From: Flavobacterium aquidurense
Lineage (GTDB): Bacteria > Bacteroidota > Bacteroidia > Flavobacteriales > Flavobacteriaceae
DNA: 64,000 nt
Reading direction: 5' to 3'
NCBI GenBank assembly: GCA_900107365.1
Contig: FNPS01000002.1
Coordinates: 186,001 to 250,000 of the forward strand
The notes below the pieces were generated by a model. The model ran no database searches. It saw nothing but the letters and a program-made list of their open reading frames with translations, and had not been told where the DNA came from. Shown here piece by piece: positions 42,672-51,163 of this stretch. The position numbers and the translations under genes are program-made. Numbering within the stretch: the stretch's first letter is position 1; the number at the start of each line of letters is the position of its first letter.

Positions 42672-42774
42672 TGTCATTCCGAGGCACGAGGAATCCCCGC
42701 AAGTAACTCCACACAGAAAGGCGGACAATCTTTGCAGAGCTACTTGCGGGGATTTCTCCTTCGTCGAAATGACA
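42672..42774. repeat. MITE-like palindromic element, 103 bp
   Basis: Ends TGTCATTCCGA... and ...TCGAAATGACA are inverted (one mismatch in the outer 11 bp), with inner arms CCCCGCAAGTAACTC / GAGCTACTTGCGGGG and AATCCCC / GGGATTT. The GC content is higher than the surroundings. It contains no gene. Similar palindromes ending TGTCATTTCGA are common between genes in flavobacteria, from memory. It fills the lactonase-GNAT gap. Confidence 0.8.
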
Positions 42775-42820
42775 TACTTGATAAATGCCAGTAATCAAAT
42801 ACAAATTTAAAACTTCAAAA

Positions 42821-43348
42821 ATGATAACTACAAATTTCAATTTACAACCCGATTTCTTAGAAAACGAAATCACAAAGTTAATTCCGTTAGAAGAAAAACA
42901 TTTTGCAGTGTTGTTTAAAGCAGCTTCTGACCCCCTGATTTGGGAACAGAATCCCTCAAAAGACCGATACACAAAAGAAGGTTTTAAAACTTATTTTGAC
43001 ATTATAATTAATAAAAAAGGAGGTTTTTTAATTCTCGATAAACAAACCAGCGAAGTTATGGGAACAACTAGCTTCTACGATTACAATCCCGAAAAATCGA
43101 GCGTTGGAATTGGCTACACTTTTATTACAAGAAAATATTGGGGAGGGCCATATAATAAATCAAATAAAAAATTATTGATAGATTATGCTTTTCAGCATGT
43201 TAATTCAGTGCTTTTTCATATCGGATCAGAAAATTTTCGTTCGCAAAAAGCCGTTTTGAAGCTTGGAGCAGAAAAAATAAATGATGTGATATTTACTATA
43301 AATGGTGTTGACGTGCCGTATTTTGAATATGAATTGAAAAAGAAATGA
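42821..43348 (+). CDS. GNAT family N-acetyltransferase
   Basis: 175 residues from ATG at 42821; an ATG at 42785 lies only 11 bp after the MITE-like element and adds twelve residues without family match. RimJ/RimL-like layout: IPLEEKHFAVLFKAASDP near residues 20-37, VMGTTSFYDYNPEKSSVGIGYTF (beta4-beta5), and VLFHIGSENFRSQKAVLKLGA near the end. The acetyl-CoA loop has RKYWGGPYNKSNKKLL. Target unknown. Confidence 0.88.
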   Translation: MITTNFNLQPDFLENEITKLIPLEEKHFAVLFKAASDPLIWEQNPSKDRYTKEGFKTYFDIIINKKGGFLILDKQTSEVMGTTSFYDYNPEKSSVGIGYTFITRKYWGGPYNKSNKKLLIDYAFQHVNSVLFHIGSENFRSQKAVLKLGAEKINDVIFTINGVDVPYFEYELKKK

Positions 43349-43423
43349 GAGATTCTTAAGATGAAGATCAAAAAACTTTGATACTTTACTTTTTGCATTT
43401 CACATTTCACATAAAAAAAACTA

Positions 43424-44005
43424 ATGAAAAGAATTACTGTCTTCTGCGGTTCAAGTTCTGGAACCGAAGCAATTTATACAGAACAAGCGATTTTACTTGG
43501 TCAAACATTTGCCAAAGAAAACATACAACTGGTTTACGGCGGCGCAAATGTAGGTTTGATGGGCGCTGTCGCAGATGGTGTTTTAAATAATGGCGGAAAA
43601 GCTATTGGCGTTTTACCCAACTTTTTAAGATCAAAAGAAATTGCGCATCTCGGTTTAACCGAATTGATTTTGGTCGAAAGCATGCACGAACGCAAAACCA
43701 AAATGAATGATTTATGTGATGGTGTAATTGCGCTTCCGGGTGGTTTTGGAACATTGGAAGAACTTTTTGAGATGTTAACCTGGGCACAATTGGGACTTCA
43801 TAAAAAGCCAATCGCGATTCTAAACATCAATGGTTTTTATGATTCTTTAATCAAATTAACTGAAAACATGACTAAAAAAGGTTTACTAAAAGAAGCAAAT
43901 CAAAAAATGCTTTTGGTTAGTGATACTATTCCCGATTTATTACATCAAATGAGAAATTATACGCCACCTTCAGTTGGAAAATGGATTGATAAGGATGAAG
44001 TGTAA
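43424..44005 (+). CDS. LOG-family (TIGR00730) cytokinin-type nucleoside 5'-monophosphate phosphoribohydrolase
   Basis: 193 residues. VFCGSSSGTE at the start, LVYGGANVGLMGAVADGVL near residues 35-53, ERKTKM and the signature PGGFGTLEELFEMLTW near 104-119. Family knowledge: LOG enzymes release free base from N6-modified or plain nucleoside monophosphates; in bacteria often a nucleotide-salvage role. Monocistronic, preceded by a short AT-rich stretch. Confidence 0.93.
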   Translation: MKRITVFCGSSSGTEAIYTEQAILLGQTFAKENIQLVYGGANVGLMGAVADGVLNNGGKAIGVLPNFLRSKEIAHLGLTELILVESMHERKTKMNDLCDGVIALPGGFGTLEELFEMLTWAQLGLHKKPIAILNINGFYDSLIKLTENMTKKGLLKEANQKMLLVSDTIPDLLHQMRNYTPPSVGKWIDKDEV

Positions 44006-44041
44006 AGTATTATTCTTAAATTAGTTACCCGAAAAAAATTA

Positions 44042-44122
44042 TTTCAAGTTTCAAGTTTCAAGTTTCAAGTTTCAAGTTTTAAGTTTTAAGTTTCACAATT
44101 CACAATTCACAATTCACAATTA
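44042..44122. repeat. Short tandem repeats ('gtttcaa' and 'ttcacaa')
   Basis: Five GTTTCAA units, two GTTTTAA units, then four TTCACAA units, ending just before the ATG of the SRPBCC gene. Confidence 0.85.
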
Positions 44123-44125
44123 AAG

Positions 44126-44593
44126 ATGAAAACAGAAAATAATAAATACGCGAAAGCCGAAATGCTTATTAGAAAACCTGTTTCAGAAGTTTTTCAGGCT
44201 TTTACTGATCCGGAAATCACAAGTAAATTTTGGTTTACAAAAGGCTCAGGCAAATTAAAACAAGATAAAAAAACGGAATGGACCTGGGAAATGTATGGTT
44301 TTTCCTTAACGGTCACCACTCATGTTTTACAGGAAAATAAAAAAATTGTAATCGAATGGGGAGGCCCGGAAGAAAGCACTTTGGTGGAATGGGTTTTTAC
44401 TCCATTAAACGAAAATGAAACCTTTGTGAGCATCACCAATTCTGGGTTTAAAGGAGATTCAGATAAAATAATTGATCAGGTTCGCAATTCAACTGAAGGT
44501 TTTACCTTGGTTTTGGCGGGTGCAAAAGCCTATTTAGAACATCATATTTTATTGAATTTAGTTTTGGACAGGTTTCCGAAGGGACTTGCGTAA
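44126..44593 (+). CDS. SRPBCC/AHSA1-type protein (second)
   Basis: 155 residues. AEMLIRKPVSEVFQAFTDPEITSKFWF at the start, KIVIEWGGPEESTLVEWVFTP in the middle and a C-terminal helix with GAKAYLEH. The start codon follows the tandem repeat by 3 bp. Family knowledge as for the protein at 35536; ligand unknown. Confidence 0.88.
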   Translation: MKTENNKYAKAEMLIRKPVSEVFQAFTDPEITSKFWFTKGSGKLKQDKKTEWTWEMYGFSLTVTTHVLQENKKIVIEWGGPEESTLVEWVFTPLNENETFVSITNSGFKGDSDKIIDQVRNSTEGFTLVLAGAKAYLEHHILLNLVLDRFPKGLA

Positions 44594-44598
44594 AAAAA

Positions 44599-44652
44599 GT
44601 TTCAGGTTTCAGGTTTCAAGTTCGTTTCAACCTGAAACCTGAAACCTGAAAC
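44599..44652. repeat. Hairpin of 'gtttcag' tandem repeats
   Basis: The left arm GTTTCAGGTTTCAGGTTTCA (44599-44618) is an exact reverse complement of the right arm ending ...CCTGAAACCTGAAAC at 44652, with about 14 bp between. It can form a 20-bp stem in RNA or DNA. There is no T run, so it is not a typical terminator. Confidence 0.9.
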
Positions 44653-44670
44653 AAAAAAAAACTAACAACA

Positions 44671-45039
44671 ATGGAAACAAAAAAACCAGCAAATATTGAG
44701 GAATACATTGGCGCTTTTCCAAATGACGTTCAGGAAATTTTGGAGAAAGTCAGGGCAACGATTCAGCAAGCTGCACCAGATGCCAAAGAAAAAATCAGTT
44801 ATGCTATGCCGGCTTTTGAGCAAAACGGAATTGTAGTTTACTTTGCCGCTTTTAAAAACCATATTGGTTTGTATGCTTTACCCAGTGGTCACGAAGCTTT
44901 TGCAGCAGAACTTTCTCAATATAAATCCGGAAAAGGTTCTGTACAATTTCCTTTGAACAAACCAATGCCATTTGATTTAATTACAAAAATTGTAAAATTC
45001 AGAGTGAAACAGAATCTGGAGAAAGCGAAAAAGAAATAA
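44671..45039 (+). CDS. DUF1801 / YdhG-like protein (paralogue 3)
   Basis: 122 residues. IEEYIGAFPNDVQEILEKVRATIQ at the start, AKEKISYAMPAFEQNGIVVYFAAFKNHIGLYALPSG in the centre and GSVQFPLNKPMPFDLITKIV near the end: textbook YdhG/DUF1801. The YdhG group is sometimes called a putative iron chaperone, unproven. It starts close after the 20-bp-stem repeat and ends 5 bp before the 2H phosphoesterase gene. Confidence 0.9.
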   Translation: METKKPANIEEYIGAFPNDVQEILEKVRATIQQAAPDAKEKISYAMPAFEQNGIVVYFAAFKNHIGLYALPSGHEAFAAELSQYKSGKGSVQFPLNKPMPFDLITKIVKFRVKQNLEKAKKK

Positions 45040-45044
45040 AAGCA

Positions 45045-45725
45045 ATGAATTTACAAGAACATTATAGTCAACTTTATACAAAATCTTCAAAAGCTATTTT
45101 AGAAGGAAATTCTAAAGTTGATAACCAGATTAATGACGCATCGGATTCCCGATTCGGCATTACACTATTGATTCGTCCAAACGATGAAGTCAAAGCTAAA
45201 ATTCAGTTGTTTTTAAACGAACTGAGAGCAATTGATTCTAAACAATACTACTATCCTAATTCAGACATTCATATTACGGTAATGTCGATTATTTCCTGTT
45301 ATGAAGGCTTTACTTTGGCTAAAATTAAGACTGAAGAATATATCGAAATCATTCAAAAAAGTTTACTTGATGTAGATAAAATTAAAATTGAATTGAAAGG
45401 CATTACAGCTTCACCTTCGGCAATAATGATTCAGGGTTTTCCAACGGATGAATCTATGAATAATTTAAGAAATACATTACGCGAAAATTTCAAAAAATCA
45501 ACTTTACAACAGAGTATCGACAGCCGTTATGCCATTGCAACTGCACATTCTACCGTTGTGAGATTTCAGGAAAAACTAGAAAATCCAGAGAAATTAATAG
45601 CCGTTACAGAAAAATTTCGAGATTGCAATTTTGGAGAATTTACCGTTACTAAATTAGAATTAGTCTATAATGATTGGTATCAGCGGGAAAGTAAAACAAT
45701 TAGTCTGGCTGATTTCTATTTATAG
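45045..45725 (+). CDS. 2H phosphoesterase (2'-5' RNA ligase-like) protein
   Basis: 226 residues. Two HxT motifs at the correct spacing: His76-Ile-Thr78 (SDIHITVMSI) and His168-Ser-Thr170 (ATAHSTVVRF), the pair that defines the 2H superfamily. Family knowledge: the superfamily includes 2'-5' RNA ligase/CPDase, AKAP18-like and cyclic-nucleotide phosphodiesterases. Substrate unknown. Co-directional with the DUF1801 gene 5 bp upstream. Confidence 0.85.
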   Translation: MNLQEHYSQLYTKSSKAILEGNSKVDNQINDASDSRFGITLLIRPNDEVKAKIQLFLNELRAIDSKQYYYPNSDIHITVMSIISCYEGFTLAKIKTEEYIEIIQKSLLDVDKIKIELKGITASPSAIMIQGFPTDESMNNLRNTLRENFKKSTLQQSIDSRYAIATAHSTVVRFQEKLENPEKLIAVTEKFRDCNFGEFTVTKLELVYNDWYQRESKTISLADFYL

Positions 45726-45736
45726 TTTTTTTCTTT

Positions 45737-46096
45737 TTACTTAAACTTTCCAAAATGCCATAAAACACCGGAAGGATCGTGTAAAAAACATTCGCTTCCC
45801 CAATCTAAATGACGTGTTGGTGTTAATTTCACTCCGTATTTTTCGGTTAGATTTAAAGCCAAAAGTCCTTGATAATAACGATCGACGTCATCCACTTCTA
45901 AGAAAATCATGGTATTTTCTATCCATTCTTTAGCATAATAATCCTGAAGATAAAAAGCAATTTCATCGGTTTTAAAAACAGAAAATTTGGGATCTAAAAC
46001 CGTTTCTTCAAATCCTAAATCCCGGTAAAAACTTCTGGAGATTTCAAAATCTTTAGCTCCTATGAATGGTCGGATGGATTTAGCTTTATGTTGCAT
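45737..46096 (-). CDS. VOC family (glyoxalase/bleomycin-resistance fold) protein
   Basis: 119 residues. SIRPFIGAKDFEISRSFYRDLGFEET at the start, VFKTDEIAFYLQDYYAKEW in the middle and ECFLHDPSGVLWHFGKF at the end are typical of the VOC fold. The Glu metal-ligand position in the last strand reads WHF rather than an E motif, so metal binding is uncertain. Convergent with the 2H gene. Confidence 0.88.
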   Translation of the reverse strand: MQHKAKSIRPFIGAKDFEISRSFYRDLGFEETVLDPKFSVFKTDEIAFYLQDYYAKEWIENTMIFLEVDDVDRYYQGLLALNLTEKYGVKLTPTRHLDWGSECFLHDPSGVLWHFGKFK

Positions 46097-46135
46097 TTTT
46101 TTTTAGCTTTAAAATTCAGGAAGTTTTTAGTAAAA

Positions 46136-46561
46136 TTAAGAAAACCAATCAATTCCATTATCCAAACGAACAAGAAAATCTGTAAAAGAAGTACCGATTT
46201 CAATATGATATTTGCTATTCAAATCAATAAAAGGGGAAAGAATTATTTTCACATTCTGGTTTTGATCCAATGTTATTCCAATAAATTCTCCACTTCCATT
46301 TGATCCAATTCCGATCGTCTGCTGTAATTCTTCTACAATATTATAGCTTATATTGGTTTTAATAATTTCTTCTAAACTCCAGAGATTTATAAACTCAACA
46401 CCAATAAACTGATCGATTCCATGATAGTTTTCGAGATAAAAAATGTAATCCTCAGGAAGTTTTAACTTCGAATACAATTCAACATCATTTACATTACTAG
46501 TTGCGTATACATCTCTTTTCGGAAAACTATATTTTGATATTATCTTTTCTAGAGCCTTCAT
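46136..46561 (-). CDS. SMI1/KNR4 family protein
   Basis: 141 residues. ELYSKLKLPEDYIFYLENYHGIDQF near residues 28-52, INLWSLEEII near 59-68 and IGIGSNGSGEFIGITLD near 84-100 match SMI1/KNR4 (SUKH) proteins. Family knowledge: in bacteria SUKH proteins are often immunity proteins against polymorphic toxins. No toxin, VgrG, PAAR or Rhs gene lies beside it, so it looks like an orphan. A small lipoprotein gene follows the same strand upstream. Confidence 0.82.
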   Translation of the reverse strand: MKALEKIISKYSFPKRDVYATSNVNDVELYSKLKLPEDYIFYLENYHGIDQFIGVEFINLWSLEEIIKTNISYNIVEELQQTIGIGSNGSGEFIGITLDQNQNVKIILSPFIDLNSKYHIEIGTSFTDFLVRLDNGIDWFS

Positions 46562-46576
46562 ACCTGAAATTCTGTT

Positions 46577-47005
46577 TTATAAATTTATATCATTATAATA
46601 AACTAAAAACCACTTGTTTCTAATAAGTTTGAATTGCCTTTCAACTTCAAATCCACTATCAGGAATCCAAAATCTTTCAATTACCAGACTATCATTTTTA
46701 ATCAAACTATGTTCGTACTCATCAATTGTATTTTTTTCTGAAACAGGAATTATCATAAATTCCCAATTCTCTTTAGTCCATTTGTGCCTGTCAAAACCTG
46801 AAACTGACAAACCTTCAATTGGAAAATCAATTCTTGAAATTTGAAAAATAGAATCGGAATGAAAACGTATATTAAACTGATTAAATTTTTCGCTTGTTTC
46901 AATTTTTGCTGATTTTTTATTTAAATCTGAAGATTTTTTATTTTTATTCTGACAACCAATCAAAACAAGAAATGCTGCCAAAAATAATATTTTAGAATAT
47001 CTCAT
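46577..47005 (-). CDS. Uncharacterised small lipoprotein
   Basis: 142 residues. Lipobox LIGC (Cys18), then a Lys/Ser-rich linker. The rest is short beta strands (FNIRFHSDSIFQISRIDFPIE, NKWFLVYYND). No family recognised; the pattern resembles DUF4348-type exported proteins only loosely. It lies 12 bp from the antiporter gene and 15 bp before the SMI1/KNR4 gene, all on the minus strand, so antiporter, lipoprotein and SMI1 genes may share a transcript. Confidence 0.65.
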   Translation of the reverse strand: MRYSKILFLAAFLVLIGCQNKNKKSSDLNKKSAKIETSEKFNQFNIRFHSDSIFQISRIDFPIEGLSVSGFDRHKWTKENWEFMIIPVSEKNTIDEYEHSLIKNDSLVIERFWIPDSGFEVERQFKLIRNKWFLVYYNDINL

Positions 47006-47017
47006 AAAATTTTAAAC

Positions 47018-49165
47018 TTACCCCTTCTTCAAAATATTCCCCAAACCGCGACCAATCTGCTCAATAGCTTCAAGACCTTTTGTTAATGGCGTAGCGGTAA
47101 AATCTTCATAAGCATCCATGGAAGTTACTTTGTTATCGTCTTGCGGATAGACTAAAATCAAGTTGTTTTCATCGAATGATTTTTCGAATTTTTGAGGTAA
47201 TTTATCAAAGATCGATTGGTAAGATACAGAACCTTTTCTGGATAAATTAAATACAATCAAATCGGTTGGTTTTATTTCGTCTGAGATAGCATCGAAATCA
47301 TCCCAGTCTAAAATACTTTTGAAACCTAATTTAGCGTTCAGCTTCAAATAATTGGCAATTTGCTGAATAGATTGGTGTGTTTTGTATTCGGCATAAATTA
47401 CAATCGGAATACTTAATTCCTGCGATAAGCGAGAGATTTTTTGCATCAAAAGATGAAAACCAACTCCTCTTTCAGAAAAAGGAGGGCAAATGAAAACCAG
47501 TCTTTTTTCTTCTATAAAGGTTTTTTCGAAACGACAAATGAATAAACTTTTATCTACATTATTAATAATCGAATCTACATTTTCACCAAAAATTTTATCT
47601 AAGAAACCTGTTTTTCTCGGCCAGCCTACAATCACAATATCGGACATAATTTCTTTTGAAGTCCTTGCAATTCCACTAGCAGGATTATGGTCAATTCGGG
47701 CAATCGTGTTAATTTTTACTTCAGATGCCGAACCCTGAATTACGAATTTATCAACAGCTTTTCGGTATCTTAAAATGTTCTTTTCGGCCTGATCATTATT
47801 CGGAACAATTGTCAATAAAGTAACCGGATTTGATGATTTTTTATCTTTAATCAAAAGCGCAAAATCCAGCAAGCTTGATGTTGCAGAAGTTTTCGCCAAC
47901 GGTATCAAAATATGTTCGTCTAAAATCTGATCTTTATGGGCATCTTCATGAGAAACTTCTTCTTCGCAAATTGCAATTTTTTTTGCTGCTTTTTCTGTAG
48001 CAAAAGAGGCAACAATACACGTAATTAAAATTAAAATAATAGTTCCGTTTAAGATATTTTCATCCAGAATTTCAGCTTTATATCCCACTAAAATAACGGC
48101 TAAAGTAGCGGCAGCATGTGCACTACTTAATCCAAAAATAAGCTGTCTTTCGGTTTTGGTATATTTAAAAACAATTTGTGTAAAAAATGCAGCAATCCAT
48201 TTCCCAAAAATTGCAACGACACTCAATGTTCCGGCTACAATTAAAGCTGTCGGACCACTTAAAATCACACTGATATCTACCAGCATTCCCACTGAAATCA
48301 GGAAAAAGGGAATAAATAACGAATTTCCAATAAACTCAATTCTGTTCATCAAGGCTGATGATTGCGGAATTAATGGATTCAACGCCAAACCCGCAACGAA
48401 TGCTCCAATAATAGGCTCTACTCCTGCTACCTGCGCTAAAAATGCCGCAAAGAAAACTACAGAAAGTACAAAAATATAATGGGCGTGTTTTTCACTTTCC
48501 AATTTCTTAAAGAACCATTTGGCAACTCTTGGAATTACTAAAAACATAATGGCAGAGAAGATAGCCAATGAAACTCCTAATTTTATCCAGAAAGCCTGAT
48601 TCAGATTGCCCTGACTACTTCCCATAATAACAGCAAGAATAATCAAAACCGCAGTATCTGTCAAAATAGTTCCTCCAACCGTAATAGCAACAGCCTGATT
48701 TTTGGCAATTCCTAGTTTACTAACAATTGGATACGCCACCAGGGTATGCGTCGCAAACATACTTGCCGTTAAAAAACTGGCGTTAAAATCATATTTTAAA
48801 AGGTAGAAACAAACCGGAAAACCAATGGATAACGGAAAAATAAAAGTAAAAAAACCGAATAGTAAACTCTTATTCTTGTTGGCTTTAAACTCATTCATAT
48901 CGAGTTCTAAACCGGCAATAAACATAATATAAAGTAGTCCAATTGTTGAGAACAGATCTACAGCCGAATTTTTAGCCAAAATATTAAGTCCGTGAGGTCC
49001 AATAATTACACCTGAAATAATCAAACCGATAATTCCCGGAATATTAATTTTCTTCAGTAAAATTGGCGATAATAAAATGATAAAAAGTATTAACGAAAAA
49101 ATCAATACTGGATTGCTAAGTGGCAGTTCAAACTCTTCTAATAAATTTCTGAAAAATTCTATCAT
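47018..49165 (-). CDS. CPA2-type cation:proton antiporter with C-terminal universal-stress-like domain
   Basis: 715 residues. About twelve membrane helices in residues 10-400 (Na_H_Exchanger fold: GIIGLIISGVIIGPHGLN, AGLELDMNEFK, ATHTLVAYP, VGGTILTDTAVL), followed by a cytosolic region (about 415-715) with USP-like sequence (DQILDEHILIPLAKTSAT, DIVIVGWPRKTG). No TrkA-N motif. Family knowledge: Kef/NapA-like K+ or Na+/H+ exchange. First gene of a possible three-gene minus-strand unit. Confidence 0.92.
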   Translation of the reverse strand: MIEFFRNLLEEFELPLSNPVLIFSLILFIILLSPILLKKINIPGIIGLIISGVIIGPHGLNILAKNSAVDLFSTIGLLYIMFIAGLELDMNEFKANKNKSLLFGFFTFIFPLSIGFPVCFYLLKYDFNASFLTASMFATHTLVAYPIVSKLGIAKNQAVAITVGGTILTDTAVLIILAVIMGSSQGNLNQAFWIKLGVSLAIFSAIMFLVIPRVAKWFFKKLESEKHAHYIFVLSVVFFAAFLAQVAGVEPIIGAFVAGLALNPLIPQSSALMNRIEFIGNSLFIPFFLISVGMLVDISVILSGPTALIVAGTLSVVAIFGKWIAAFFTQIVFKYTKTERQLIFGLSSAHAAATLAVILVGYKAEILDENILNGTIILILITCIVASFATEKAAKKIAICEEEVSHEDAHKDQILDEHILIPLAKTSATSSLLDFALLIKDKKSSNPVTLLTIVPNNDQAEKNILRYRKAVDKFVIQGSASEVKINTIARIDHNPASGIARTSKEIMSDIVIVGWPRKTGFLDKIFGENVDSIINNVDKSLFICRFEKTFIEEKRLVFICPPFSERGVGFHLLMQKISRLSQELSIPIVIYAEYKTHQSIQQIANYLKLNAKLGFKSILDWDDFDAISDEIKPTDLIVFNLSRKGSVSYQSIFDKLPQKFEKSFDENNLILVYPQDDNKVTSMDAYEDFTATPLTKGLEAIEQIGRGLGNILKKG

Positions 49166-49485
49166 AATGTGGTTTTAGCTCCTGTGTGGTATATTAATTG
49201 TCCTAAGAAAGACGTTTTCAGCATTCAGACAAAATACCCAAAGTTGCAGTTTATTTCGATTATTAAAAACTAAAAAGATCAGTTTCTTCTAGTAATAGCT
49301 TATTTACAAAAATACCTAAAAAAATCCCGAACTTTTTATGAAAGCCCGATATTAAGTAATTAAATTTACTTCTTTGCCAAATTATTAATATTTAATATTT
49401 ATTTTAACAAAACTGCAAGATTTATAATTGAAATTAAAACATCATTGCATTATTCAATTATCTTTGTCTTAATAAAAATTGTACA
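49166..49485. other. Divergent spacer between antiporter and serine dehydratase genes
   Basis: 320 bp, AT-rich, no open frame of note. A -7-like TATCTTTG at 49460-49467 sits 18 bp before the serine dehydratase ATG; no clear -33 partner at 17-23 bp. No repeat or terminator was seen, which contrasts with most other spacers here. Confidence 0.6.
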
Positions 49486-50913
49486 ATGGAAGAATGTATC
49501 TCTGTTTTTGATATGCTTAAAATTGGCGTTGGCCCTTCAAGTTCACATACTTTGGGACCGTGGCGCGCTGCTGAACGTTTTTTAGAAGAGTTAAAAAACG
49601 AATCTGTTTTAGAACAAGTTACCAGAGTCAGGGTTGATTTATATGGTTCACTTTCATTAACCGGTAAAGGTCATGCTACAGACCTGGCAGTTATGCTTGG
49701 TTTAAGTGGACAGGATCCTGAATACATTCCGGTAGACAATATTGCCGGAATTATTAAAACGATCGAAACGAACAATGAAATCATTTTAGGAAATCAGTTT
49801 ACGATTCCGTTTTACTTTCTTCAGGACATTGTTTTCAATAAAGACTTTCTTCCTTTTCATGCAAACGGATTAAAATTCACTGCCTATAAAACGGATAATT
49901 CTGAATATGAATCTACTTTTTATTCTATTGGAGGAGGTTTTGTTGTTAAAGAAGAACGTACCAACGCCAAGATAAAAGAAGAGATTAAATGTGCTTTCCC
50001 CTTCCCGATTCAAAATGCTGTTGAGCTTTTAAACTATACGATTTCAGAAAACAAATTGATCTCAGAGATTGTTTATGAAAACGAAAAATCGATGCGTACT
50101 GAAAAAGAAATTCATTCGGAACTAATGCGCATCTGGAATACGATGTTAGAATGTATGTATATTGGTTGCCATACGGGAGGAATTCTTCCCGGCGGATTAA
50201 ATGTTCGCCGAAGAGCTTTTGATATGCATCAGAATCTAATTGGTTTATCTAATTATAAAGATCCACAATCCTGGCTGGAAGAAATTAGAAAAACCGAAGT
50301 TAAATTTCGTCAGATTTTAAAATGGGTAAGTTGTTTTGCACTGGCCGTGAACGAAGTAAACGCATCATTAGGCCGTGTTGTTACTGCTCCAACTAATGGA
50401 AGCGCTGGTGTAATTCCGGCTGTTTTAATGTATTATCTGGTAATTGAAAATCACAATGCCGGAGAAAAAGAAATCAAACAATTTTTGATGGTTGCCGGAG
50501 AAATTGGAAGTATCTTCAAAAAAGGTTCAACTATTTCTGCAGCAATGGGTGGTTGTCAGGCCGAAATTGGTGTTTCATCCTCAATGGCTGCGGCGGCACT
50601 GTGCGAGTTAATGGGCGGAAGTCCTGCTCAGGTATTGATGGCTGCCGAAATTGCAATGGAACATCACCTTGGTTTGACTTGCGATCCGATTGGCGGTTTG
50701 GTTCAGATTCCGTGTATTGAAAGAAATACAATGGGCGCTATAAAAGCCATAAATGCAGCTGAATTAGCTTTAGAAACCGATTCTAAAAATGCAAAAGTAC
50801 CTTTAGATAAAGTAATTAACACAATGTGGCAAACCGCTAAAGACATGAATTCCAAATACAAGGAAACCTCTGAAGGCGGATTGGCAATTGCCGTAAATAT
50901 GGCCGATTGTTAG
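49486..50913 (+). CDS. sdaA: L-serine ammonia-lyase, single-chain iron-sulfur type
   Basis: 475 residues. The beta-like domain comes first (about 5-160: [24 protein letters not shown]) and the alpha domain second (about 185-470: [50 protein letters not shown]). Conserved cysteines in GGCQ, TCDP and IPCIE fit the 4Fe-4S cluster ligands. Family knowledge: converts L-serine to pyruvate and ammonia. Monocistronic, followed by a hairpin repeat. Confidence 0.95.
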   Translation: MEECISVFDMLKIGVGPSSSHTLGPWRAAERFLEELKNESVLEQVTRVRVDLYGSLSLTGKGHATDLAVMLGLSGQDPEYIPVDNIAGIIKTIETNNEIILGNQFTIPFYFLQDIVFNKDFLPFHANGLKFTAYKTDNSEYESTFYSIGGGFVVKEERTNAKIKEEIKCAFPFPIQNAVELLNYTISENKLISEIVYENEKSMRTEKEIHSELMRIWNTMLECMYIGCHTGGILPGGLNVRRRAFDMHQNLIGLSNYKDPQSWLEEIRKTEVKFRQILKWVSCFALAVNEVNASLGRVVTAPTNGSAGVIPAVLMYYLVIENHNAGEKEIKQFLMVAGEIGSIFKKGSTISAAMGGCQAEIGVSSSMAAAALCELMGGSPAQVLMAAEIAMEHHLGLTCDPIGGLVQIPCIERNTMGAIKAINAAELALETDSKNAKVPLDKVINTMWQTAKDMNSKYKETSEGGLAIAVNMADC

Positions 50914-50930
50914 AATACTAAGTATATATT

Positions 50931-50990
50931 GCCACAGATTACAAGATTTAAAAAGATTTCGTAATCTGCACTAATCTTGTAATCTGTGGC
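50931..50990. repeat. Inverted repeat 'gccacagattacaagatt'
   Basis: Perfect 18-bp arms (50931-50948 and 50973-50990) with a 24-bp centre that itself contains a GATTTCGTAATCTGCA variant. Followed by A8 on the plus strand, so on that strand it is not a terminator. The remainder of the 250-bp gap to panB is AT-rich without visible features. Confidence 0.85.
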
Positions 50991-51163
50991 AAAAAAAACA
51001 CAACTTCTATAAAAACCCCATATCCTTATTGAAAAAGACAGTATACTTAGAAGCGTATTTAAAGACAGAAAGCTTTTTTCTGCTGAAATATTCTTCTATT
51101 GCTGATTTCAATCTATAATTATTCAATACTTTTACATCTTCAAAAAAATAAACAAAAAACAAA

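Noticed and set aside
42664..42972. Minus-strand 102-residue frame over the MITE-like element
   Set aside because: Antisense to the element and to the GNAT gene; no family features.
44042..44122. Short regular repeats as a CRISPR or attachment site
   Set aside because: Seven-base units without spacers; simple tandem repeats.
26202..47005. Defence island or toxin-antitoxin cluster
   Set aside because: No nuclease, helicase, toxin or antitoxin family was recognised; the genes are small-molecule-binding folds, reductases and lipoproteins.
50931..50990. Terminator of the serine dehydratase gene
   Set aside because: The hairpin is followed by A8, not T, on the coding strand.
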